Assembly (NCBI RefSeq): GCF_020283565.1
Contig: NC_060064.1
Coordinates: 7,276,001 to 7,340,000, forward strand
Length of the DNA stretch: 64,000 nucleotides
DNA from: Trifolium pratense
Taxonomy: Eukaryota; Streptophyta; Magnoliopsida; Fabales; Fabaceae
Reading direction: 5' to 3'
Part shown: positions 30,621-42,900 of the stretch, in pieces
How positions within the stretch are numbered: the first letter of the stretch is position 1
Layout: each line of letters starts with the position of its first letter
Notes under the pieces: model-generated
The model's database searches: none
What the model was told of the DNA's origin: nothing
The model's input: only the letters and a program-made list of their open reading frames with translations
Made by a program: the position numbers and the translations under genes

Positions 30621-30910
30621 TATATTTATTAGCATTTTCCTAAAAGATAAGCAATTGGACCATCTTTATCCTACATATGTTTTTATGGATTAACTATAAT
30701 AAGAATTCATTGCCGTAAGAAAAAGAAATTCTTTATTTTGAATTGTATAGTTCAATGTATGCATTGCTATGTGTTTTACACATTACAAAGAAGACAAATG
30801 AAAATTGTGCAGGCCAAACCGCCATGAAATAATAATAATAAAAAAATCTTAATATGTCAATTGTCAAGTAAGGTTGACGGTGATACTGATACATATTGTG
30901 AGGTGATAGT
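30620..30910. repeat. Duplicated block holding the empty site of the outer LINE
   Basis: 30635-30695 reads 'cctaaaagataagcaattgg' and then the single ATCTTTATCCTACATA (30676-30691 region) followed by 'tgtttttatgg'. The same DNA occurs at 4465-4506 and 14049-14078, split by the outer LINE. The homology goes on to 'gctgatacatattgt' (about 14150 and 30885). This gives a direct pre-insertion sequence. Confidence 0.75.
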
Positions 30911-31541
30911 ACATCCCCTATAAAGTGATTGCTATGTCTTTTAGGATGATAATATTACAAGCAATATATTGTGTATACGACTCTTCCGTAAATTCCAGAG
31001 TAGTGAGAGGGACATAACTAAAAAATGGAAAAAAATACAGTAAAAGGACAAACCTTGGAACTTCGGTTTATAGGGTATGTGGAATGAATGGATATTAACT
31101 TCAAAAACAGAATTTAATTTATACATGATCATGTATGATATTTAAAAACACATGATGTGTGTCACTTTCATTAAATGATGTGACAACGCATCATTGAAAA
31201 TAAATGTAAAAAAAATTTATACCAGCGGTGCACCAAAACAAATGAATGGATATCAAATATACTAGTAAACATTCTTGTCAAATCTACCGTTGAAAAGAAA
31301 TGAATGGATATTAACGAATACAAATTTTATAAAATCTACCGTTGAATTAAAAGTTATAAATTATTTTTATAAAAAATTTCACAAATCTGAACTCGTTTAA
31401 TATATTATCGAGAGTAATTAAAATTAATGGAATTCTTTAAAAACACATAAACCCTTCATTTTTATGGGAGTCTCATTTAATAAGGAGCAGCTTATGACTA
31501 GACAATTTTAATTTTTAATCATATAACCAAAATAAAACTAA

Positions 31542-31544
<3 letters not shown>

Positions 31545-31629
<85 letters not shown>
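31545..31629. repeat. (AT)n microsatellite, 85 bp
   Basis: Uninterrupted AT dinucleotide repeat about 190 bp past the stop codon of UGT-6. Self-complementary, so it can form cruciforms, and its length is probably unstable. Confidence 0.95.
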
Positions 31630-31634
<5 letters not shown>

Positions 31635-31821
31635 CCCTCTCTTTTTTATATTAATATATAGTACACCCTCTTCTTATAAATTAAACGAGTATATTCAATA
31701 CCTAATTTCATGCATGAAACTACATAATTTCAAGCTTTTGCAGTGTGGAATATGCACTAACAAAAAAAAAAAATAACATCAATTAAAGGACAAATAATAT
31801 TCTAAATTGCATTTCTCTTTA

Positions 31822-33315
31822 TCAAGTTTCAACTTTGGTGCTTGATTGTAGTTGCATGATATCTTGTATAAGCAAAGTAATATTAAGATAAGAAGATCCA
31901 CCTTTTTCAATAGCACTTTTTGCAATCTCACTAAGTTCACTAACCCTTTCTCTTCTCTCTTTACTCTCTTCTCCCTCCACATCCATCACATTACATATTG
32001 CTTCCTTAATACCTTCTTTCTTCACAACCACACCTAACTTCTCTTCCTCTCCCCACATCAATGGAACCTCAACACCAAGACTCACACCAATCCTCAAAAC
32101 TTGAGTAACAAGTTTCTCATTCAAAAATTGATCAGCAAATAACGGCCAAGTTATCATCGGAACACCAAAACTTATCCCTTCCAGTGTCGAATTCCAACCA
32201 CAATGTGTCAAGAATCCACCGACGGAACCATGTGACAATATCACCATTTGTGGGGCCCACCCTCTAATTATTAACCCTCTCCCTTCATTCCTTTCCTCAA
32301 AATTTTCATCACTAATCCATTTTTCCAACTCTTCACTTTTACCAATTCCATCCCTAATAACCCAAATAAATGGTCTTTTTGTTGATTCTAATCCCAAAGC
32401 CAATTCAATAAGTTGTGAAGAAATTAAGTTACTTAAACTTCCAAGACAAACATAAACAACAGATTTTGGCTTATGTAAATCTAGAAAATTTAAGCAATTA
32501 TTTTCACTTATTGAAGCTATGTTACCTCTTTGAGCCTTATCTAAACCATCTTTGTTACAAAGTGAAACAGGACCAACACACCAAACCTTATCATTTCTCA
32601 TCTTTTTGTAACCCTTAACATATTCTTTCTCTAACTCCTCAAAACTGTTTATGATTTCACCATATGATTTCATTTGAGCTTCAAACATTTTCTCAGCATA
32701 TTCCTTTAGACTTTCCAGTTGTACTGCTCCTGGAACCTGCTCTTTGGTGACTTGAATTTGATCAGGTATATCAGGAATAGCGAAAAACTCAGAATCTGAA
32801 TCGATACTTTCAAGAATATTTGAAGTAAATACCTTCAAAATGGAATGAAGACAAAAACAAGAAAAACCATGAAATGAAATTCTAGGAATGTGATGTTTTT
32901 CAGCAATTTGAGAAGTCCAAGGAATGCAAAAATCAGAGATAATGCAATTTGGTTTTGGTGACAATTTATCAAAAAGTTCATCTGCTTGTTTATAAAGCAA
33001 AGAAACTGCATGAAAAAGATTATACATCATATCTTGTGAAATGGTAACCATATCGAAATTCTCGCAACCATCGGGTAATCCAGCTTGTTTTGATGGAAAA
33101 TTTAGGGTTATTAGTTTGATTTGGAGACCATTGAGAATAGCACGAGAAAGAACTGAAGTAAAACGTGATGCATTTTTTGGTGTAGTGAAAATGGTAACAA
33201 TGGAACCATGTTGTGCTAAGAGTTTTGCTATGTCTATCATTGGGATAATGTGACCTTGTGCTATCAAGGGAAATAGTGCAAAGTGTGGAACATTAATGTT
33301 TGCTTGCAAAACCAT
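31822..33315 (-). CDS. UGT-6: UDP-glycosyltransferase, UGT73 family (diverged copy), 497 aa
   Basis: Complete intronless UGT of normal length. Start MVLQANINVPHFALFPLIAQGH; catalytic His 22, partner Asp 128 (IISDFCIPWT), PSPG box 353-396 (WAPQMVILSHGS..., HCGWNSTLEG, ADQ). It is clearly more distant from the other five (for example KHHIPRISFHGF against KFNIPRISFVG) and looks closest to classical UGT73C. It ends LNITLLIQDIMQLQSS..., without the long tail. Its interdomain segment (about 213-251) and C-terminus are the best local match to the tails and relics of UGT-1, -2, -4 and -5, so it represents the type of gene that was fused to their ancestor. Acceptor unknown. Confidence 0.95.
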   Translation of the reverse strand: MVLQANINVPHFALFPLIAQGHIIPMIDIAKLLAQHGSIVTIFTTPKNASRFTSVLSRAILNGLQIKLITLNFPSKQAGLPDGCENFDMVTISQDMMYNLFHAVSLLYKQADELFDKLSPKPNCIISDFCIPWTSQIAEKHHIPRISFHGFSCFCLHSILKVFTSNILESIDSDSEFFAIPDIPDQIQVTKEQVPGAVQLESLKEYAEKMFEAQMKSYGEIINSFEELEKEYVKGYKKMRNDKVWCVGPVSLCNKDGLDKAQRGNIASISENNCLNFLDLHKPKSVVYVCLGSLSNLISSQLIELALGLESTKRPFIWVIRDGIGKSEELEKWISDENFEERNEGRGLIIRGWAPQMVILSHGSVGGFLTHCGWNSTLEGISFGVPMITWPLFADQFLNEKLVTQVLRIGVSLGVEVPLMWGEEEKLGVVVKKEGIKEAICNVMDVEGEESKERRERVSELSEIAKSAIEKGGSSYLNITLLIQDIMQLQSSTKVET

Positions 33316-33893
33316 GTTGGAAAAATTTAATAATAAGGAGTTGTTATGAATTGTTGGGTGTTGGACTTGAATTCAAGTGTGTTTCAACTTCCTATTATAT
33401 AGATACCATTTTGTCGACAAGTGCAGTAAGATACATCAATTTTTCAATAAGCTTAAAAAATTATTTTTTACTCATAATAGTGATCAGTAAAATAAGTCCA
33501 TTGTGGACAATATTTGTATCATGTACTATAAGTTAGTTTTCACGGTTGAAATAATAAATAGTATCATTAGATTAAATGAGATATAATAATTAAATTTACA
33601 TAAATGTGTGATGCAAAACTTACCTGTGTGCACATTAGACAAAATTTTATATCGTTTTATAAAGATGTTACTCTCCCACCCTATAATTTATTTCATTTCA
33701 TTTTATAAAGATGTTACTCTTCCACCCTATTATTTATTTCGTTTTATCTATAACAATATATAAAGGGGATAAGGGAGTTTGGGCTGGATTTTTTTTGGTC
33801 CATTTTGCCCTTAACTTCCTTTATGGTTTTTTAATTATTCCATAATTGCCCTTAACTTCCTCTCTTTTTTTTTTTATGGTTTTTTCATCTATA
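33316..33893. other. Upstream region of UGT-6
   Basis: AT-rich, no gene. 33660-33740 contains a short direct repeat around 'aagatgttactctcccaccc' / 'aagatgttactcttccaccc', and 33760-33830 resembles the 5' part of the Helitron that follows. Confidence 0.4.
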
Positions 33894-34094
33894 TCTATTC
33901 TATACTATAATATATAAAAAGAATACATGAGTTTTGGGGTAGAATTTTCATAATACCAACATTACCCTTGCTTTTTTTTAGTAGCAACAAAAATCTTTTA
34001 TTAACAAACTCACCATAACATAAGGCGTATCTTTTTTTTTGGGTACATAAGTTAGACACAGGCAGGCGCGGAACGCGCCTGCCTGGCCCGCTAG
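33894..34094 (+). mobile_element. Small non-autonomous Helitron
   Basis: The 3' end is diagnostic: a perfect 10-bp stem GGCAGGCGCG / CGCGCCTGCC with a 3-base loop (34061-34083), a 7-base spacer, then CTAG at 34091-34094 followed by T. The 5' end near 33894-33899 reads TCTATACTATAATATATAAA, as in plant Helitrons. About 200 bp, without Rep/helicase coding capacity. The exact 5' base is uncertain by five. Confidence 0.7.
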
Positions 34095-34333
34095 TAAAGA
34101 TAAAGATAAACATGTTACTCTCCCACCCTATAATAATCGGCATATTTGTATAAATATATATAAAAAAAAAAAAAGCAAAATAATAACTAATAGTACTTAT
34201 AATTTTCAATGTCATATAATTATTTTTTAATTTGTACCTATAATTAATATTACATGCACAACTATTATAAAAAATATATTACATGCACAACTCTCAATTA
34301 ATTATTTTCTTTTATTTTGTTTTTATGATAATA

Positions 34334-34465
34334 CTCTCTCTATGACTCTATCCAAAATATAAGGGAAAATTGGTCAACCAAAATTGATGTATTTAGTTCA
34401 AATTTTTAACCAAATAAATCAACTTTCTTTGACCAATTTTCCCTTATATTTTGGAACGGGAGAAG
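34334..34465. mobile_element. Stowaway MITE, 132 bp
   Basis: Inverted ends: CCAAAATATAAGGGAAAATT against its inverse near 34436-34452, outer parts CTCTCTC...GGGAGAAG, flanked by TA on both sides (34332-34333, 34466-34467). Confidence 0.75.
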
Positions 34466-34629
34466 TATAATGATAAAAACATTATATTATCACTCTATCT
34501 TTTTCTTATTATTGTTTTGGTAGTGGTTTAGAGGTCAACACTTACCGAAACTAATACACATACAAGGAAGGGAAAGGTGATGACTCATAAAGTATCTTCA
34601 TAAAAATATTATATTATTGCTCTTAATTT

Positions 34630-34751
34630 ATTTATTTTTTGTCCAGTAGTTTAGTGGCTAAAAATTCACCACCTTATAAGTGAATAAGTAAAGTGTTTAA
34701 GATTTGAATGCAATAATTCTACCAATCGAACTAAACTCACGATGATTTGTC
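34630..34751 (-). mobile_element. tRNA-derived SINE, second copy, 11-bp TSD
   Basis: Flanked by GCTCTTAATTT (34619-34629 and 34752-34762). The minus strand has TTTAGTTCGATTGGTAGAAT (box A) and homology throughout to the SINE at 1622-1761, ending in an A-rich tail (GGACAAAAAATAAAT). Box B is eroded, so the copy is older. Confidence 0.7.
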
Positions 34752-34953
34752 GCTCTTAATTTTAACTTGTACAATTTTATAATTTATGTAGTCAAAGAAA
34801 TAGCTTATTGTGGACAGACAGGCCTAAGAGCATAGGTTCTAGTCTTCTAGAAGGTTTTTTTAATTGGTGAGGTAAGAGCATATGCAATGAACATTGGATT
34901 ATAGTGGAATCATGGAATGTTGCATGGATGGCAGGCACTAGAATCATCTGGTG

Positions 34954-35414
34954 AGGGCCGGCCCTGTGGGTGTGTAAGGTGAGCCACCACATAGGGCCTC
35001 AAATATTTAGGGTCTCTAATTATTTATATCGGTTTATTAAAAAAATTATATAAGTAAAAAAAATTAATGACTTTGTTACTACTAAAAATATTTTATAACT
35101 CAAAAAATAAAATATTTAATAAACACACTCTTAATTTTATAAATAACTTGTGGTTGTTTGTAAAAAAAGAAGCAACATTACAAGAAAGTTTTTTTTTCTA
35201 AGAAAATGTAAAGTTGATAATGATATTAGATTGAAGATGTATTTTAATGTCATTGATTAAAATATATTGCTTTTAGATGTTATTTACTATGATGACTATT
35301 TTTTATATTATTTACAATTTAAATAGAGAATGACTTTTAAAAAAAATTATATTTTTATTAAAGATTCATTTTAAATTTTCAAACATGACCTTCAAATACT
35401 CGGGATCGGCCCTG
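34954..35414. mobile_element. hAT-like MITE, 461 bp
   Basis: Ends GAGGGCCGGCCCTG and (reverse complement) CAGGGCCGATCCCG. Flanking 8-mers CATCTGGT (34946-34953) and CATGTGGT (35415-35422) match at 7 of 8 positions, in line with the 8-bp target duplication of hAT elements. AT-rich interior without transposase. Confidence 0.6.
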
Positions 35415-35928
35415 CATGTGGTTTTAGAAAGGGTTTTTTTTTAAAAAAATTATGTTCTCTTTAATTGGTGATGTAATATCAGTTATGATTACCACAAATT
35501 CTCATACATGGATCTGCTGCAGTTATAAGTTTCCACAATTGCATGATATTTTAAATTAGACGGTTTATATCAATTATTGCGTCGACGCAGTAACCACGTA
35601 AAATCGGTTTCCCATATTCTCTGGTTCGACGGAAACAATAAAGTTAGTGGGTGGGGGCAGTGATGTGAAGATTCAGTTCTACGTTCTTTCAGAAGAAAAA
35701 TTGATAGCTTTCGTCCCCACTTGTTATTTTTAAAGTGATATTGACATGAAGTTTCTACTCTGTTACCAATATCGTTGGGAACCTGTGAGGCAGACGAGGT
35801 GGATTTTCTCCTTCCAATCGAATTTTCTCCATACGTATGAGCCAGGAACTGACCACATGCTTAAGGGGACCAAAACCCTTACAAGTTGGACCAATTCATT
35901 GTTGGTGCATGCAGATGCATATTTACTA

Positions 35929-36185
35929 CTCCTTCCTCCCAAAATAAATGGCCTATTTTTTACTTTGTGTACTATTCATATGATCTGCTTTTATCATATT
36001 TTTCTACTAATATATAAATGCAAATATTAGCATATGAGATATTTGATTTGTCTCGATGAGTATTTTTAAAATATATAATTTTTATAATTTTTAATAAAAT
36101 ATAATTTAAGATATTAACAGTTAAAGTTGTATATTGACAAACATGACTTTGGTCAACTAGGTCATTTATTTTGAAACGGAAGAAG
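35929..36185. mobile_element. Stowaway MITE, 257 bp
   Basis: Ends CTCCTTCCTCCCAAAATAAA and, on the other strand, CTTCTTCCGTTTCAAAATAA, flanked by TA (35927-35928 and 36186-36187). The short open frame across its left end (35746-36030) is not supported as a gene. Confidence 0.75.
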
Positions 36186-36560
36186 TATTTATTACTAATT
36201 AATTATGTACAATCTTTTTTTTTACAGAAATTATTTGCAATCATTTAAAAATTACTGCCTCTCGGATTCTTTTTATTAGATACATATAAATCAACAAAAA
36301 TTTATATATTTAATTTGGTTATAATATAGATTAAGTATACCAATTTTTATTGATGTATATATATCTTTGATGAAAATATCTCTTTTAAATTTATGAAAAA
36401 GATTGAGAATGGTATTGAATCATTGATTATAATTTTAACAAACTTAGAGAGAGCCACTGAGATTCAACGTGACTTGGATTCGCTAAAGAAAAAAACATAC
36501 TTGGAAGTCAGACGCCATTCAAATGAAACGAAACTTGGAAGTCAGATGTCCACTAAAATA

Positions 36561-36774
36561 TAGCATTCTCAATTTAATAGTAATAAATATATTTTCACAC
36601 CAAATAAATATATTTTAATGCTAACATTTACCTATTTATATTTTTGTAAGTGATATTTTGCTGGAGTATGGACATGAGTTTAAATTGAGTTAATTTTGTA
36701 AAATTTATTTACTAACATTTACCTATTTTTTTGGTGTAAAAATATATTTTAATACTATTAAATTGAGAATGCTA
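36561..36774. mobile_element. MITE-like inverted repeat, 214 bp
   Basis: TAGCATTCTCAATTTAATAG opens the element and its reverse complement closes it; the arms match for about 50 bases (both include 'acaccaaa' and 'aaatatatttt'). Class unclear. Confidence 0.55.
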
Positions 36775-39700
36775 CTTTTTTTTTTTTTTGAAACTTGCTA
36801 CATCTTATTAGGTATAAACTTGCTACATCTTAAAGGATACACAAAATAAAAAAAGTTTATACCTAATATCATGAAGAAAAAAAATTAAAGTGGTAATAAT
36901 TTTGCGATGTTTTTGTTTTACAAATAGATTAATTATTATAAAGACGTTGAGATTTTTCTTTAATAAAAAAAATAAGTAAAACACCAAAATCTTACATTTT
37001 AATATTATTTTTTTATAGCTTTCTTTCCTTCACTGGATAAATTAATTTTATTTAATGTTTGTCAAACACAACATCGAAACTTAAACTTACAAGTAGTACA
37101 AAAATTTAACCTCTTCTGTTAAACTCAACCACCATTTTGTATTGTTTAATACTTTTTCCGTGATTAAATATAAATAAAAACTATCTTCAAAGTTCATTTT
37201 ATAATTAATGTATGAAACGTAACTTTGCATTTGTTTGGCGATATTAAGCTTTTTGGTTCCATGAGATTAGTTTGGTCGTTGTTCTAGATTTTTGATACCG
37301 ACACTTCACCTCCATAACTAAAATGTGGACAATATTTTCCAGACAAAAACCCCGACCAAAACATATACGTGGGATGTTCTGAACCTTTTTCAACCCTTTC
37401 AATTTGATATGGCCACAAATTTCTTGATTTTGTTTGGTTTTATCGTATCTTTCCTACTATTGCCTTTTTTTACTTTAATCATTACTGTTACTATTGTTTC
37501 TTACAAAATATCGGAAAGACGCTGAAAATTTGAAAGAAAAAAAACGATAAATTCTTCGGAGCAATTCAATTTTAAAACAAAATACAGAAACATCAATGAC
37601 ATGATATTCATTCTTTCTCCGTACTACCTACCAACGCCTCATTTTTTTCTCTTATTCTAAATTCATCTCTCATTTCATTTTCCTTTCATTCTATTGCAAA
37701 CCCAACACCACGATCGGAACTAGGACCGAAAATGAGTTGAGTTGAACTCATTTGAATTTAACTTGATAAAAAATGGTTACGTCCGATACTCAACTCGAGT
37801 CTAATAAGGATTTTTCTTAGTTCAATTTTAACTCGTTTAAATTTAACGAACAACTCAATTCAGCTCATTCAAAAGTTGATATATTTTGTCTTTAAAATAA
37901 GTCAAAAAAAATTTAGATCTTTCAACCTTTAATTTTTATTTTAAATCCAACGATTGAATTAAAATAAAAGTTTTCCCTAACATAAGGTAAGGTGTTTAAA
38001 AGATAGACGTAAATTCAAAGTGTCATACCTTCATTATAAGTGTCATCTACAAATACTCCAAAAACAAAAATACAAAAAAAAAATTAAAAAAAAAAAAAGA
38101 CACCAAAACTAGCTTCCACTAGTGAAATTCTGCATCTTTTTTGTTTACTAACTTCCAAACTCATTTGATTCACGGACCATGTTCAACGAGTTAATTGTTG
38201 AATTGATTTCCAAACTATGTTTAAGTTGGCTTGATTCATAGTCACCTAACTGAAACTAAATCCTCGTCCCTCTATCGGCACAACTAAATCTTTGTGACAA
38301 CACAAAACTCTACCTACAAATGTAACACAAATCAGAGAAGTAACAACAATAAGGAAGGATGTGAAGGAATAATCCATGTTTATGGAAGTTTGATCGTCTT
38401 CTTTATTCTCTATCTCATATTTAAATTATTAGAGTTCTTGATCCTTTAAATGTTGAGATTTACTTTTGTTATTCTATCGATTTCGCGCTCGCCCTACGAG
38501 TTATCAAAATGAGAAATTTTGAGGAAAAAACACCGTATATGAAATTCAATACTTTTACATGTACACTACTTAAGTAGCGAATTCGAGAAATTTGAAGAAA
38601 AAACACCCCCCTAACATGGAAATTTCTCATTTTCTATAACATCTGCTACTTAAGTAGCGGACGTTATAAAAATGAGAGTTTAGAAAGAAAAAAAAAACCA
38701 CTCTCCTACAATGAAATTTTCAAGATTTTAAACGTAAAATCCACTGCTTAAGTATCGTACGAAGATATGTTGGTAATTTTATAGTGCACGCCAGAAATGA
38801 GATAGAGTGACAAAAATAATCCGCTACATGACAAGAACAAACCAAAATCAAAGGTTTCCAATTAATTTGTCGATGCTTGATTGATTTCTTTGTTTTTCAA
38901 TAAACTTAAATTAATGTAATTTACACAAAAACACGATTATCAATTTGTAGGTACCGTTTATTTTAATTTCAATCTCAATTCTTTATTTGTTTAATCCTAA
39001 TTCATGAAATTTTTGACCTTTTATTTTATGGTTTAATTTATAATTGTGAACGGGAACATATTAGTTAAGGATTTCCGGTAGACATCAACAAACCGAAAAT
39101 GTTAACAAAAGAGGTATGGTAAATATCTACCACCAGAACACTTAAAAATGTTTTTCGGTATGTTTCTTCAAAACTAATCTCTCTTCTTCGCTTTAGTTTA
39201 CCGGAATTGTTTTTAACAAAGTGTGAGGAGAAATCGAAAGTTGATGATGTTAGTTTATATATGAGGATAAAATGGATAGTTCACTCAAAGAAAAAAAATA
39301 TTGATTATCAAAAAAAAAAAAAAAATATTAAACTTTTGAGGAATTTAATGCATAATTTCAAAGATAATATTTTTATATTTAACTTTTTTTGGTACAAATT
39401 TTTATATTTAACTTTTATCATGATTCATGTTTCCTCAACATTTATCAGCATTTTTATTAATAATTTTTTACTATTTTATTCAACAATGATTAATTACTTA
39501 ACCATATTTTGACCTATTTGAATTTTTTATCTCTCATAATAGTCATTATTGAATTTTTTTATGAAAAAATGTAAAAAAGTTAATAATAAATGAAATCATG
39601 AAATCTGTCAAAATAAATCATTGGCAATTCCCAATGGCAATCTTATTTGTAAAATTCTAAGATGTTGAAAGAAAAAAACAACAAAATTATAAAATTCAAT

Positions 39701-39999
39701 AGAAATTAATGAAATCTGCTAAGAGATGTACAAGTTTCATGGAAGTGAAATTAATATACAACAACACACAATAGATTACCTTACATCTATAAAAATAAAA
39801 ATAAAATAAAGAAAAACAAAGAAACCAAAGGTCCTTTAGAAGACTGAGAAAGAAAAAAAAAAAAAAAAAAAAAAGGATAACTTACAAGGAGGTGAATGCT
39901 TACAAGTTACAACAAAGACTGTACAAGATGTCAATGTGGAAGGAGCAACATACCGATCCACTCGACCACTTCTAAATAGCTGTTCTTCATAGTTCCTTA
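36775..39999. other. Gene-free spacer downstream of SGR6
   Basis: No supported gene. Short frames at 37325-37525 and 39207-39512 are isolated, of skewed composition and without domains. 38566-38757 holds three copies of a palindrome-centred motif (see separate entry). The stretch nearest 40000 presumably includes the SGR6 3' UTR, but I cannot place its end. Confidence 0.5.
38566..38757. repeat. Three spaced copies of CTACTTAAGTAGCG
   Basis: CTACTTAAGTAGCG at 38566-38579 and 38646-38659, and the variant CTGCTTAAGTATCG at 38744-38757, in a degenerate 80-100-bp repeat that also repeats 'gagaaattt...gaaaaaacacc'. CTACTTAAGTAG is a perfect 12-bp palindrome. Confidence 0.6.
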
Positions 40000-42900
40000 T
40001 TATTGAGTTGTTGCTAGTTTATTATTAGACTCCGCCGTATCATGGTTCCTTATTGTGGTGTCTAGCCGGTCGAGATGAACTGCTCTCCATGAACATGAGT
40101 TGGAAGATTTGAGCAACAAGCCCAAAGCAGCAGAGCATGTTGCCCTTACAACAGCATCAGGTGATCGACTCATTTGCCCAACCAGCATACCAAATACCTA
40201 AAACAAGAGACAGATCTCTGAAACCTCATTTTTCATGCACCATCGGTGTAATACTTTTTACACTACTGACCAATCACAAGTAATCATTTGTATGACTTTT
40301 AAGTCAAATAATTCTTATGATCCAATGATCACGATTTATTGATAGTGTAAAAAATCTTTAGTCAGTGCGAATCAATTAAATCCTTCAGGAACTTACCTGT
40401 GTATGGTAGTCAGCTAAAATATGCTGATTGTCAGATAGAGAGAGCATGCTGCTACATAAGTACATAGCATTTGCCTGAATTATGGGCCATGGTGCATCAA
40501 AAGCCTGCCTCATCAAAAAAGTAATATGCTAAGTTCTCAAGACCTTAGATTTAAACCGTTAGAAAAAATAATTAACATTGCATTGGTTTTGAATTTTTCT
40601 AGTCTTTATTATTGTAGGATTATTCCATGTTCAATGAAATTTACAGGAGGATCCAATTGACTTAATATTAATTTCAGTTAGGAAAATAATCATGAATGAA
40701 ATTTTATGGTGAAAAGCATGCATCTACTGGAATTAATATGTTATGTAAAGTAACATGTGTTGAACTCAGTATGGTAAAAAGAACCTGCACTGTTGACGCC
40801 ATATAAGTATCCACTCTGGAAAGAAGATGCTGTGTGAATTGCTTTGCGATGTCGCGTAGAAAATCCTCATAGTCACTTCTAAAAAACAAAAAGACAATAT
40901 TATCTCACAGGAAAATTCTTAAAAAAAATTGCAAAGTTCAAATTTTAAAATCTGTCTAATCATACCGGTGATCAGAAAGGAAACTCGATGTGTTTAGTAG
41001 GGCAAGCAATCCTTCTATTTCCATCAACGGAAAAACTTGTCTCAGGGTATTCTGTCAGCAAGTTTGTTTCAGAAAAAAATGATTTACCATGTTAGAAGTT
41101 TCTTTATGAATCTCCAATTCAAGCAAAATTGAAGATGATGATTGATTACCCGGCATGCTAGTCGGACACTAGAATCCTCATCATGAAGATGTAAAACTAG
41201 ACGAGGAATAGCAGCATGCACCTTTGAAAAAAAATCAATAGCATGGAATGAGCTTACTGAAATACTAAGAAGTTAATATATGGACATTAACAGAGAATAA
41301 TAGATTGTGTGATTCTATGCCACACGGTTCCCATTCAATCCAGTATGGATAACCATCAACTTCATATCAGTTTTGCTGGTGAATAAATGGAAGCTAGAAT
41401 TCATATTTTAGTCCATAATTTAGAACATAGGATAAATAACAATCAACAAATGCAATCAGAATTAGCAACATACCTGCTCAACAAATGCCTCTCTTAGTGC
41501 CCCAATTCCATAGTTGCTTAGTGCTCCAAATACTGCAAAGGAACTGGCTCGCATCTTTGCATTCATGCTTGTCTGTGATTAAATTAATAGTATTGAGTTT
41601 TTAGCTTCTTCAAAAAAAAAATAATAGTATTGAGTATTTCCCAAAAACGAAACGATTATTTAATAGAAAATTCTCTAATTCTTTACAAACAGAAATATTA
41701 AATAGTTTATTAAGCAAGGGTAAAATATCCTTCAAAACAGAAAATTCTAGAAACAAGAACAAACTAGCTTTAATTTAATATATACGGTTACACAAATTCC
41801 TACTTTTTATAATGGCATAGTACAACGTTGTTGGCTTCTTGCTAAAAGAAAAAGAGAACCACACTCCGGATCCCATTTTAACTGGTTCAACTGGCCATTC
41901 TGGTCTGGTTTTGATAAATTGGTTCTAACAAGAGATATTCAACACTAATCACTTATCAATCAGTACCAACAAATGTTACCCATTATATTAATCTAACATT
42001 TAATAACAACAGTTACAGATCATGAAAAAATGTTTGAAAAAAGTTGGTAGGAAGGAACTTGGCAGGTTTGGGTTTTATCTGGTAAGCTTCCTGCTGCACT
42101 ATTGAATCTTAAAAGTAGTAATAGATAGTGTGAGAGGTTTTTTTTTTTTCAGAAACATATTGGTTCAACAATAAAAATGTTGTTTTAGAACAAATAATCC
42201 AGTCTGCTTTGGGCCAAAGCTGAACATGTAAACAATTAATGAACATTTCATTTGCATATCTAGAAAAGAAAATAATATTGGATATAGTGGCATATGGATG
42301 TAATGAAACATAAGTAGAATAAAATTCAAATGATATAGAAAAGTAAACTGACGCACTTGTAAATTTCGAAGCCGTATTGAAAGATTAAGCAAGATCGGCT
42401 CAACTGCATCATCAGGTGAAGATTCGAGAATCTGAAAGGCAAAAAAGTAAAATTATCAATTGAATTTAAATGGTTTTAAAACCTAAAAAAATGAAACACA
42501 TGAAACTATTAAGTTCACCATCAGTAAGCATGACACTGCAGTTAACTGTACAGATTCGTCAGAATCATCTAGCAGGGCTAATATAACACCCAGGACTTGA
42601 GTTGTATACTTCAGAATATGAATTGATGGGATCTGCAATATCAAAATTTGGAGATGTTAATTCTTTCAGAAGGGAGCAGGAGGAATCATGGTGAGTATAG
42701 ACATCTACGAAGAATTGAAAATTAAATGAAAACTAAGTTAAATCCCATATGGAGAAACATTCACTAGTCTAGATCAGATAAACAGTTATTACATAAATTC
42801 AACAACTAAGCTAATCAATAATGAAAATAGTTCTGCATCCAGTTCGATGTAAAATTTCATAGATTTTCTAAATAAATTAAGTTTAAAATAAAGTTAATCT

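Noticed and set aside
35746..36030. 94-codon frame
   Set aside because: Runs from unique DNA into a Stowaway MITE; no domain, not conserved with anything in the window.
38566..38757. CRISPR-like spaced repeats
   Set aside because: Only three copies, unequal spacing, palindromic, and in a plant nuclear context.
39207..39512. 101-codon frame
   Set aside because: Lys/Asn then Phe/Ile-rich translation of AT-rich DNA; no homologue recognised.
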